From positions 62,001 to 126,000 of the forward strand of contig JAVJVK010000019.1 of the NCBI GenBank assembly GCA_040221175.1: DNA of 64,000 nucleotides, written 5' to 3'. A program made the translations under genes and the position numbers. Shown one piece after another: positions 25,017 through 32,842 of this stretch (its first letter is position 1; every line of letters begins with the position of its first letter). The notes under the pieces are model-generated. The model ran no database searches. It saw only the letters and a list, made by a program, of their open reading frames with translations, and had not been told where the DNA came from. The DNA comes from Phycisphaerales bacterium. Its GTDB lineage: Bacteria > Planctomycetota > Phycisphaerae > Phycisphaerales > UBA1924.

Positions 25017-28000
25017 ATGCTGAAGGCCGTCATCCAGTTCTCACTCCGTTACTCCACCCTCGTGCTCATCGCGGCGGTCATGATCGTCGGCTATGCCGGC
25101 TATCGCCTGCCAAAGATGAGCGTTGATGTGTTCCCCGAGCTCAACGCGCCGACCGTCACGATCATGGCCGAGTCTGGCGGGCTCGCCGCCGACGAGGTCG
25201 AGCAGTACGTTACCTTCCCCATTGAGACCGCCGTCAACGGCATGACGGGTGTCCGCCGAGTCCGAAGCGCGAGTGCCATCGGGCTGGGCATCGTCTGGGT
25301 GGATCTTGAGTGGGGCACTGATCTCTACGACGCACGCCAGCTCGTCTCTGAGCGGCTCGTGACCGCTCGGGAAAACCTTCCCGATGATGTCGAGCCGTTC
25401 ATCACGCCCATCACGTCCATTGCCGGCGAGATCATGCTGATCTCACTGTCGTCGCCCGATGGGTCGGTCAGCCCCATGCAGCTTCGCGCCTACGGCGAGT
25501 TCGAGCTGCGCAACAAGATCCTCGCCGTGCCAGGCGTTGCGCAGGCCGTCGCCATCGGCGGCGAACTGCCCGAGTACCAAGTCAACGTCGATCAGGAACG
25601 GCTGAGGCTCTACGATCTGACCATCACGGATGTCGTGGAGGCCGCGGGCGGCGCGCATAGCACCGCCAGCGGTGGTTACCTGGTAAACGTCGACAACTTC
25701 GAGATCCCGATCCGTCAGCAGAGCCGGGTGACGCGCCCCGAGGATATCGCCAACACCGTCATCAAGTACCACGAGGGCGTGCCCGTGACGATCGGCCAAG
25801 TCGCCGAGGTCATCCTCGGGCCGGCGATCAAGCGAGGCACCGCTTCTGAGGGGGGCGAGCCCGCTGTCGTGCTGTCCATCCAGAAGTCACCGGGCACCAA
25901 CACGCTCGCCCTGACGGACAGTCTTGATGCGCTGTTCGATCAGATCGAGCCGACGCTTCCCGGAGGTGTCGTGCTCAACCGAGATGTTGTCCGCCAGTCG
26001 CACTTCATCGACCGAGCGGTCCACAACGTCACCAAGGTGCTTGGTGAGGCAGTCATTATCGTGCTCATCGTGCTCGTCCTGTTCCTGATGAATCTGCGGA
26101 CGACGCTCATAACGCTCACCGCGATCCCTATCTCACTGGCCGTCGGGCTCCTGATGATGGACGCGATGAACCTCGGGCTCAACGTCATGACGCTCGGCGG
26201 TCTCACGGTTGCGATCGGCGTGCTTGTCGATGACGCGATCATCGATGTGGAGAATGTCTTCCGACGCCTGAAACAGAACCGGGCCATGCCCGAGGCCGAC
26301 AGGCGTCACTTTACGGAGGTCATTTTCGACGCTAGCAACGAGATCCGACCGGCGATGGTCTTCGCGACGGTCATCATCGTCATGGTGTTCGTGCCGCTGC
26401 TGTTTCTTCAGGGGCTTGAAGGACGCTTCTTCCAGCCCTTAGCACTCACCTATATGATCTCGATTCTCGCTTCATTGGTCGTCGCCCTGACGGTCGTGCC
26501 GGCGATGTGCCGGTTCCTGCTCAAGGGCAAACTCGGCGGTAAGCACGAGGACCGCGATGGATTCCTTGTTCGCCTCTTGAAACGGGCTTACGAGCCCTCG
26601 CTCCGGGCGGCAATCCGGTACCGGGCGTGCGTGCTCGGCGCTGCCGGAGTGGTCACCGCGGGCGCACTCCTGCTTGCGAGCACGTTTGGGAGTTCGTTCC
26701 TCCCATCGTTCAACGAGGGCACATTCACCGTCTTCCTGCTCGCCCCGCCCGGGACATCGATCGTCGAGAGCGACCGGCTCGCGACAGAGGTTGAGAAGCA
26801 ACTCGTTCAGGTCGAGGGTGTCCGATCCGTATCACGGCGCACCGGCCGAGCCGAGCGTGACGAGCACGCCGAGCCGGTCAGCAACTCCGAGATCGAGGTC
26901 ACCGTTGATGCGGGGAGCAACCGCCTCGAGGTGCGCGAGCGGATCGACCGCATCCTCGGGGCCGTCCCGGGGATCACGACGATGGTCGGCCAGCCCATCG
27001 AGCACCGCCTCAGTCATGTGCTGTCCGGTACGCCCGCGGCGATCGCCATCAATGTCTTCGGCGAGGACCTCACCGAGCTTCGCGACGTCGCCAAGGCGAT
27101 CGAGGCAGAACTCCAGGGATTGCCGGGCGCTCGCGATGTGAATGCCAACCGCGAGGTCCTGATCACGTCCCTTCCTATCCGCTACCGGCACGCCGAGCTC
27201 GCGGCGGTCGGCCTCAGCCCCGCCGACGCCGCAGAGCAGGTCCGCGAGGCCCTCTACGGCGAGGTCGTGGACACCGTGAACCAGGGGGTGCGTCGGTACG
27301 ACCTCGTCGTCCGGCTCGCACCCGAAGGGCGTGAATCCATCCTGCAGGTCCGCGACCTGCTGCTCCGTGGTCGAGGCGGAGCAACCGTTCGCCTGAGCGA
27401 CGTCGCTGACATTGGCCCCGAGCGATCGAGCAACCTCATCACCCGAGAGAACGCCCAGCGGAAGGCGGTGGTGTCTCTCAACGTGGCCGAAGGATCCAAC
27501 CTGGGCGACCTGGTAACGCAGGTGCAGGAGCGTGTGAATCCCATCGTCCAACGAGCCGGCATGACCGTGTCCTACGGCGGACAGTTCGAGGCGCAACAGT
27601 CGGCGTCACGCACGATTCTCGTCGCGGGCGTGGCGGTCGTGCTCATCATGCTCATGCTGCTCCAGATTTCCACCGGCTCGATGCGGGCCGCTGTGCTCGT
27701 CATGCTCAACATGCCCTTGGCGCTCATCGGGGGTATCGCCGCGATCTACATCACCGAGGGCGGCGGGCCGATCGCCAACACACTCGCGCTCGCCGGTGTC
27801 GGCGGACCGTACATCCCACCGGTCATCTCAATCGCGAGCATGGTTGGGTTTATCACCCTCTTCGGGATCGCCGTACGAAACGGCATCCTGCTCATCAACC
27901 ATTACAATCATCTCATGGAGGCGGAGGGCGTCTCACTTGGTGAGGCCATCGTGCAGGGATCGTTGGAACGGCTCGCGCCGATCCTGATGACCGCGATCTC

Positions 28001-28253
28001 GGCGGCGCTCGGGCTTGTCCCGCTGGCGATGGCCGCGGGTGAGCCGGGCAGCGAACTGCTCGCGCCCCTCGCCATCGTCACCCTTGGGGGTCTGCTGACC
28101 TCGACGTTCTTGAATCTCATCGTTGTCCCGGCGGGGTACTCGCTCGTCTTCGGGCTCAAGCCCGAGCGTCGTCCCGCGAACCGCCCATCCGTGTTGTCCC
28201 GTCTTGCCGGCGTGTTTCGCCGCCCCAGAACCATTGCCAAGAAGGAGTCCTGA
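25017..28253 (+). CDS. czcA: CzcA/CusA-like heavy-metal RND efflux pump
   Basis: 1078 residues, full length for a heavy-metal RND transporter with 12 membrane helices and two large periplasmic loops. Typical starts and motifs: VDVFPELNAPTVTIMAESGGLAADEVEQ, and in helix 4 VLVDDAIIDVENVFRRL, which supplies the proton-relay acids. The canonical CzcA DFG-DGA signature is not present, so the metal (Zn/Co/Cd versus Cu/Ag) cannot be assigned from this motif. It lies 3 nt after the adaptor gene. Confidence 0.92.
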   Translation: MLKAVIQFSLRYSTLVLIAAVMIVGYAGYRLPKMSVDVFPELNAPTVTIMAESGGLAADEVEQYVTFPIETAVNGMTGVRRVRSASAIGLGIVWVDLEWGTDLYDARQLVSERLVTARENLPDDVEPFITPITSIAGEIMLISLSSPDGSVSPMQLRAYGEFELRNKILAVPGVAQAVAIGGELPEYQVNVDQERLRLYDLTITDVVEAAGGAHSTASGGYLVNVDNFEIPIRQQSRVTRPEDIANTVIKYHEGVPVTIGQVAEVILGPAIKRGTASEGGEPAVVLSIQKSPGTNTLALTDSLDALFDQIEPTLPGGVVLNRDVVRQSHFIDRAVHNVTKVLGEAVIIVLIVLVLFLMNLRTTLITLTAIPISLAVGLLMMDAMNLGLNVMTLGGLTVAIGVLVDDAIIDVENVFRRLKQNRAMPEADRRHFTEVIFDASNEIRPAMVFATVIIVMVFVPLLFLQGLEGRFFQPLALTYMISILASLVVALTVVPAMCRFLLKGKLGGKHEDRDGFLVRLLKRAYEPSLRAAIRYRACVLGAAGVVTAGALLLASTFGSSFLPSFNEGTFTVFLLAPPGTSIVESDRLATEVEKQLVQVEGVRSVSRRTGRAERDEHAEPVSNSEIEVTVDAGSNRLEVRERIDRILGAVPGITTMVGQPIEHRLSHVLSGTPAAIAINVFGEDLTELRDVAKAIEAELQGLPGARDVNANREVLITSLPIRYRHAELAAVGLSPADAAEQVREALYGEVVDTVNQGVRRYDLVVRLAPEGRESILQVRDLLLRGRGGATVRLSDVADIGPERSSNLITRENAQRKAVVSLNVAEGSNLGDLVTQVQERVNPIVQRAGMTVSYGGQFEAQQSASRTILVAGVAVVLIMLMLLQISTGSMRAAVLVMLNMPLALIGGIAAIYITEGGGPIANTLALAGVGGPYIPPVISIASMVGFITLFGIAVRNGILLINHYNHLMEAEGVSLGEAIVQGSLERLAPILMTAISAALGLVPLAMAAGEPGSELLAPLAIVTLGGLLTSTFLNLIVVPAGYSLVFGLKPERRPANRPSVLSRLAGVFRRPRTIAKKES

Positions 28254-28255
28254 CC

Positions 28256-28765
28256 ATGAACGACCTCATCAAGTTCCTCTCCGCCGCGGGCGTGGCTATT
28301 GCCCTGTCGCTCTCCTTGCCGGGCTGCGGGGAGTCTTCGCAGCCGCCTGCCGAGACCCACTCTGCGTACGACGGTCACGAACACGACGGCGATGATCACG
28401 AGGGGCACGACCATGACGGTGGTGAATACGTCGAGCACGAAGATCATGACCACGGCGAGATGCGTTCGCTCGGTAGCGTGACGATCGCCGGTACGACGCT
28501 GTCGGTCTTGGCGTCCGGTGACATCGCGTCATCGTCCGAGGTGTACCTCGACCTCGACATCGAGTCCGGACCGGTCCCCACCGCCGTGCGGTTCTGGGTT
28601 GGGGATGAGGCCGGGACGGGCGCGCTGAAGTCGAAAGCAGACGCCCACGACGGTCACTTCCACGGCCAGACTGAGGCCCCGGAGAACATCGACGGGGCAA
28701 GCCTGTGGATCGAGATCGAAACCGCCAGCGGCGAACGACAGGCCGCCGCAGTACCGCTTCAGTAA
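28256..28765 (+). CDS. His-rich lipoprotein of the efflux cluster
   Basis: 169 residues. Lipoprotein signal ends LSLSLPGC. Residues 38-68 are extremely rich in His and Asp (for example HEHDGDDHEGHDHDGG), a likely metal-buffering segment. The C-terminal half is a beta-rich domain with another His cluster (DAHDGHFHGQTEA). It is 2 nt after the pump gene and 6 nt before the CDF transporter gene. Function is inferred as periplasmic metal binding; no named family. Confidence 0.75.
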   Translation: MNDLIKFLSAAGVAIALSLSLPGCGESSQPPAETHSAYDGHEHDGDDHEGHDHDGGEYVEHEDHDHGEMRSLGSVTIAGTTLSVLASGDIASSSEVYLDLDIESGPVPTAVRFWVGDEAGTGALKSKADAHDGHFHGQTEAPENIDGASLWIEIETASGERQAAAVPLQ

Positions 28766-28771
28766 GCATTC

Positions 28772-29677
28772 GTGAGCAACCTCGACCAACATCACGGATC
28801 CGATCTCGGAACCCGCCGGCTCGCCTGGGCCGTCGCCATCAACCTCTTGCTGACGGCGGCCCAGGTCGTCGGGGGCGTGCTGTCGGGCAGCCTGTCTCTG
28901 GTCGCCGATGCCCTGCACAACTTCAGCGACGCGGCGGGCCTCCTGCTCGCGCTCGTCGCGCGCAAGATCTCGAAGCGTCCCGCCGATGCGCAGCGCACTT
29001 TCGGCTACGGTCGCGCCGAAATTGTGGGCGGACTGATCAACCTCACGTCCATCATGGTCATTGCGGGCTACCTGCTCATCGAGGCGATCACTCGTACGTT
29101 CGATCGGCCCGAGATCGACGGCTGGATGGTGGTGATTGTCGCGGGAATCGCATTGGTCGTTGATGTCACAACCGCTGTGCTCACCTACTCGATGTCGAAG
29201 GACAGTGTGAACATTAAGGCCGCGTTGCTTCACAACGTCGCCGACGCGCTCGCCTCGGTGGCGGTCATTATCACCGGCACCCTGATCATCCTGTTCGATT
29301 GGTTCTGGACAGATATCGTCGCGACCATCGGGATCTCGCTCTACATCGCGTGGATGTCGTGGTCGCCGATGAAGCGGTGCATTCGAATCCTTATGCAGAG
29401 CGTGCCCGAGGGGCTGTCGATCGAGGAGATAGCACGGACGATCGCGGACGTCCGCGGCGTGCAGGGGATGGGCCACCTGCACGTCTGGCCGATCGACGAG
29501 CAGCACGTCTCGCTGGAGGTCCGCGTAGAGATGCGGACCGACGCGTCCCTGCAGGACGTCCAGGCCGTCCGTGAACGCGCCCGGGCGGCCATCGCCGAGC
29601 GGTTCGGCATCGAGCACGCGACCATCGAGGTGCGACCCGCCGGAGCCGTGAACGAAAGCCTGCTGCCCGAGCACTGA
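28772..29677 (+). CDS. czcD: Cation diffusion facilitator (CzcD/ZitB-like)
   Basis: 301 residues from a GTG. Six membrane helices and a cytoplasmic C-terminal domain. The zinc-site ligand pairs HxxxD are in helices 2 and 5: DALHNFSDAAG and LLHNVADALAS. FGYGRAEIVGGLIN is the family signature after helix 2. The C-terminal ferredoxin-like domain contains GHLHVWPIDEQHVSLEV. It moves divalent metals from cytoplasm to periplasm, feeding the RND pump. Confidence 0.93.
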   Translation: MSNLDQHHGSDLGTRRLAWAVAINLLLTAAQVVGGVLSGSLSLVADALHNFSDAAGLLLALVARKISKRPADAQRTFGYGRAEIVGGLINLTSIMVIAGYLLIEAITRTFDRPEIDGWMVVIVAGIALVVDVTTAVLTYSMSKDSVNIKAALLHNVADALASVAVIITGTLIILFDWFWTDIVATIGISLYIAWMSWSPMKRCIRILMQSVPEGLSIEEIARTIADVRGVQGMGHLHVWPIDEQHVSLEVRVEMRTDASLQDVQAVRERARAAIAERFGIEHATIEVRPAGAVNESLLPEH

Positions 29678-29799
29678 CGCATGGAGCCGGCGGTCCGTTG
29701 TCACTGCTTAATCTCCCGCGTGGGTGAAGGCACGCCTGGCGGCCAGAGAGTCATACTGTCATGTTTGATTAGGATCCGGAGCAAAAGTCCCGGGCAGGC

Positions 29800-29935
29800 T
29801 TGGTCGCCTCGACCAGCAGCGTGCCAGTCAGTTCGTCGGTGACGACGTGGGCCTCCTCGCCGATGAATGCAACGGTACGCACTGCGTCCAGCATATCTGA
29901 TAACGCTCAGCGTCACAAGAACACTTTCGGGGTGA
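29800..29935 (-). pseudogene. Relic of a gspD secretin gene at the left edge of copy B
   Basis: 29800-29867 on the minus strand reads FIGEEAHVVTDELTG then TLLVEAT, matching the intact operon's IG-stop-EVRVVADELTG region at 8268-8344. At the position of the TAA in gspD the relic has GAG (29856-29858). The next bases (29880-29930) match the region around the gspD start (8975-9020), so about 640 bp between them has been deleted. The fragment shows that copy B once sat beside a secretin gene too. Confidence 0.75.
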
Positions 29936-29945
29936 ACGCATAGAT

Positions 29946-30512
29946 TCATCGGCGGGCCAGCTCCCGAATCCGTGCCCTCGCCACGCCCACCTGCTCCTCA
30001 ACCATACTCCGTACCGCATCCCAACCCATCTTGTCGAGCCCCAGCTCCATCACGACTTGTTGGGAGATGGCCTGCGGCAGGTCATCGAGTGCCTGGCAGA
30101 CGATCCCGAGCGCTTCGTTCCAACTTGACTTGACCTCGTCGACGGGCAGCAGCTCCCCCTGCATCTTCCGCAGCTCGATCACCTTCATGTTGGCGATGGC
30201 GGTCTCCTTGATCGCCCGGGCCTTGTTGTACTCCTGCTGGGTCATGCTGGAGGCTCCGGTCGGTTGCCGCGCGTGCCAGGGCTTGGACGGTGAACTCCCG
30301 GGCTTGCGGCCGGCGCCCTCGCGGCGGCCGCCGTGGCCGGTGTCGAGGACGTGATCATCGAGCCACGCGCGGCAGGTGGCCTCGTCCCACAGCCGGCCGC
30401 CGTCGGGCGTGTGACCCGAGGGCGGCATGCCGTCCTGGGCGTACTTGCGCACCGTCGACGCGGCCAGCCCCAAGCGGTCGGCGAGCTGCGATGTGGTGAG
30501 CAGGTCGGGCAT
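29946..30512 (-). CDS. Phage terminase small subunit-like HTH protein (copy B)
   Basis: 188 residues, same length as the copy at 9043-9609 and by eye roughly 80-85% identical, with most changes in the last 50 residues. N-terminal excisionase/Nu1-type HTH (LADRLGLAASTVRKYAQDG), basic GRREGAGRKPGSS, and a helical C-terminal half. Both copies keep an open frame although neighbouring genes have decayed, which hints at continued selection. Confidence 0.7.
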   Translation of the reverse strand: MPDLLTTSQLADRLGLAASTVRKYAQDGMPPSGHTPDGGRLWDEATCRAWLDDHVLDTGHGGRREGAGRKPGSSPSKPWHARQPTGASSMTQQEYNKARAIKETAIANMKVIELRKMQGELLPVDEVKSSWNEALGIVCQALDDLPQAISQQVVMELGLDKMGWDAVRSMVEEQVGVARARIRELARR

Positions 30513-30781
30513 GTCACGGGTTCATCCTGGCTAGTTGTCTGATTCACCGGCGATATCAAGATTCCGCGGCCCACTCGCACGCGAATTGCGAACCGCGGGC
30601 AACCTGCGTTTGTCAATGGTTTTGACTAGTACCCAACCGGGGGGGTGGGGGTAGGCGGCCCGCGCGTCATCGCTTTCCCCTGCGGCGTGCGATTGATCGG
30701 CGATGGGCCTTGCCTCGCGCGAGATGCGAGGGCGTCATGTGTGCCAACGCGTGGCATGGGGCCACGCCGGAGGACACGACC

Positions 30782-31195
30782 ATGCCGACCAGTACGAAGA
30801 CCGCGAAGAAGACCACGACCAAGTGCCCCGCCAGGAAGGCGAGCACGAAGAAGCCGCCCGCGAAGACCACGGCGAAAACCCAGGCCAGGAAGCCGGCCAC
30901 GAAGAAGCCCGCGCCCAACGCCGTCACCGCCGCGACGAAGAAGCCCGCCAAGCCCACGCCCCGCAGGGGCAAGCAGCCCAGCGGCCTCGACCTCGCGGCG
31001 AAGGTGCTGGCCAACGCCGGCGAGCCGCTGGCGGCCAAGACCATCGCCGAGCGCGTCATCGCCGCGGGCTGGCAGACCAGCGGCAAGACGCCGCACGCGA
31101 CGCTGTACGCCGCGATGACGCGGGAGATCCAGACCAAGGGCAAGGACGCCCGGTTCGTCAAGGTCGAGCGAGGGCGGTTCAAGGTCAAGGCGTAG
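30782..31195 (+). CDS. HARE-HTH domain protein with histone H1-like basic tail (copy B, intact)
   Basis: 137 residues from the ATG at 30782 (GGAGG 9 nt upstream). Residues 1-58 are almost entirely Lys, Ala, Pro and Thr (TAKKTTTKCPARKASTKK), like histone H1 or bacterial HC-type tails. Residues 62-137 form a HARE-HTH winged domain (LDLAAKVLANAGEPLAAKTI, then GKTPHATLYAAMTREI). HARE domains occur in chromatin and restriction proteins and are thought to bind modified DNA. The methyltransferase gene converges on it from the other strand. Confidence 0.8.
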   Translation: MPTSTKTAKKTTTKCPARKASTKKPPAKTTAKTQARKPATKKPAPNAVTAATKKPAKPTPRRGKQPSGLDLAAKVLANAGEPLAAKTIAERVIAAGWQTSGKTPHATLYAAMTREIQTKGKDARFVKVERGRFKVKA

Positions 31196-31215
31196 CGATA
31201 GCACGACGCACCCCC

Positions 31216-32580
31216 TCACGCCCCGGCCATCACCGGGGCGTTCTCTCGTTCGGCCTTCGCGCCGGTAAACTGCTCCCACCGCTTCACGATTACGTCGCAG
31301 TAGAGCGGGTCCAGCTCCATCAGCAGCGCTCGCCGCTGGGTCTGCTCGGCGGCGATGAGCGTCGAGCCCGAGCCGCCGAACAGGTCGAGTACGCGCTCGC
31401 CCGGACGCGACGAGTACTGCATCGCGCGGACCGCGAGTTCGACGGGCTTCTCGGTCAGGTGCACCATGCTGGTGGGGTTGACCTTCTTGACCTGCCAGAC
31501 GTCGGGGACGTTGTTCGGGCCCAGGAAGACGTGCGCCGCCCCCTCCCGCCAGCCGTAGAAGCACCACTCGTGGTCGCCCATGAAGTCCTTGCGGCTGATC
31601 ACCGGGTGCATCTTGTGCCAGATGATCTGCTGGGCGAACTTCAGCCCCGCGGCCTCGAGCGCGGCGGGGTAGTTGGCGATGTTCGCATAGCCGCCCCAGA
31701 TGTAGAAGGCGCGGCCCGGCTCGAGCGCATCCGATGCGTTCTGGAACCACGCCATGAGCAGCCGGTCGAACTCCTCCTCGCTCACGAAGTCGTTGGCCAG
31801 CGGGCGGTCCTTGGCCCGCAGCTTGGCCGTGGTGCCCTTGGCAGGCCCGGCCTTGCGGTCGCCGTCGAGGTTCCGGCTGCGCTTGGTCTTGCCCTGCTTC
31901 TGTGGCGCGAAGTTCGTCTGCCCGGTGACGAAGGCGTTCTTGCTGCGCGGCTGGACGGCCACGTTGTACGGCGGGTCGGAGTTGACCAGCTGCACGGGCT
32001 CGCCGGCCAGCAGACGCTGAACGTCGTCGGCGTTCGACGAGTCGCCGCACAGCAGCCGGTGCTCGCCGAGGATCCACAGGTCGCCCGGCTGGGTGATCGC
32101 CTCGTCGGGAGGTTCCGGAACGCTGTCGGCTTCGCTCTCGCCCTCCGAGACGCCGGGATCGAGCAGCTTCTGCAGCTCGCGTTCGGCGAAGCCCAGGAGG
32201 TTCCAGTCCAAGCCCAGGTCCTGCAGGCCGGCCAGCTCGAGCGGGAGCAGCTCGAGGTCCCACTCGCTCAGCTCGGAAGTGCGGTTGTCGGCGATGCGGT
32301 AGGCACGCGCTTGCTCGGGCGTGAGATCCGCCGCGACGTGCACGGGCGCCTCCTCGAGCCCCAGCGACTGCGCCGCCTTCCACCGCGTGTGCCCGCACAC
32401 GATCACGCCCTCGCCATCCACCACGATCGGCTGGCGGAAGCCGAACCGCGTGATGCTCTCGGCCACCGCCGCGACGGCCTGGTCGTTCACGCGCGGGTTG
32501 CGCTCGTACGGCACGATGTCCGCCAGCTTCCGCATCTCGATCGCCAGCCCCGCCTTCGAGTCCATCGCCACCTTCGTCAT
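31216..32580 (-). CDS. ParB-like nuclease domain fused to DNA methyltransferase (phage type)
   Basis: 454 residues. Residues 12-105 are a ParB/sulfiredoxin-like domain (VPYERNPRVNDQAVAAVAES, GVIVCGHTRWKAA, YRIADNRTSELSEWD). Residues 165-440 are an N4/N6-type (beta class) methyltransferase: catalytic SDPPYN and SAM motif VLDLFGGSGSTLIAAE near the end. This fusion is common in phages, where it modifies phage DNA against host restriction. The position next to HsdR remains may reflect an arms-race locus. Confidence 0.92.
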   Translation of the reverse strand: MTKVAMDSKAGLAIEMRKLADIVPYERNPRVNDQAVAAVAESITRFGFRQPIVVDGEGVIVCGHTRWKAAQSLGLEEAPVHVAADLTPEQARAYRIADNRTSELSEWDLELLPLELAGLQDLGLDWNLLGFAERELQKLLDPGVSEGESEADSVPEPPDEAITQPGDLWILGEHRLLCGDSSNADDVQRLLAGEPVQLVNSDPPYNVAVQPRSKNAFVTGQTNFAPQKQGKTKRSRNLDGDRKAGPAKGTTAKLRAKDRPLANDFVSEEEFDRLLMAWFQNASDALEPGRAFYIWGGYANIANYPAALEAAGLKFAQQIIWHKMHPVISRKDFMGDHEWCFYGWREGAAHVFLGPNNVPDVWQVKKVNPTSMVHLTEKPVELAVRAMQYSSRPGERVLDLFGGSGSTLIAAEQTQRRALLMELDPLYCDVIVKRWEQFTGAKAERENAPVMAGA

Positions 32581-32751
32581 CGTCCACGCTCCTTGGCGCC
32601 TCGCGCCGTGTGTTCGGTCCGTTGCCCGCTTGCCCGCCCGTTGGCCCGTCGTTCGCCCGTGTCGCGTTGCTCGCCCCAGGGCGGGGTATCGCCGCCTTGG
32701 GGCGCCCTCGGCCGCACGCGGGCACGACGGGCGGGAGCGGGACTTCTTTCC

Positions 32752-32829
32752 CTTCTTTCCCCTCTTTCACCCGGGGTCTCGCGCACGCACGCGGGGGAGG
32801 GGGAATGGGGGGTGAAAGAGAGAAAGAAG
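32752..32829. repeat. Long inverted repeat downstream of the primase gene
   Basis: Arms 32752-32772 and 32810-32829 pair over about 20 bp with one unpaired base, around a 37-bp GC-rich loop. Arms are homopyrimidine/homopurine (CTTCTTTC-type). It lies 14 bp beyond the stop of the primase-polymerase gene, so it could stop transcription, although no T-run follows. The region 32581-32842 otherwise holds no gene. Confidence 0.6.
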
Positions 32830-32842
32830 TAGTTCTGTGTGT

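Noticed and set aside
30626-32832. Two frames of more than 700 codons on opposite strands over the ParB-methyltransferase
   Set aside because: Both are shadows: the methyltransferase frame has the DPPY and SAM motifs, these have none.
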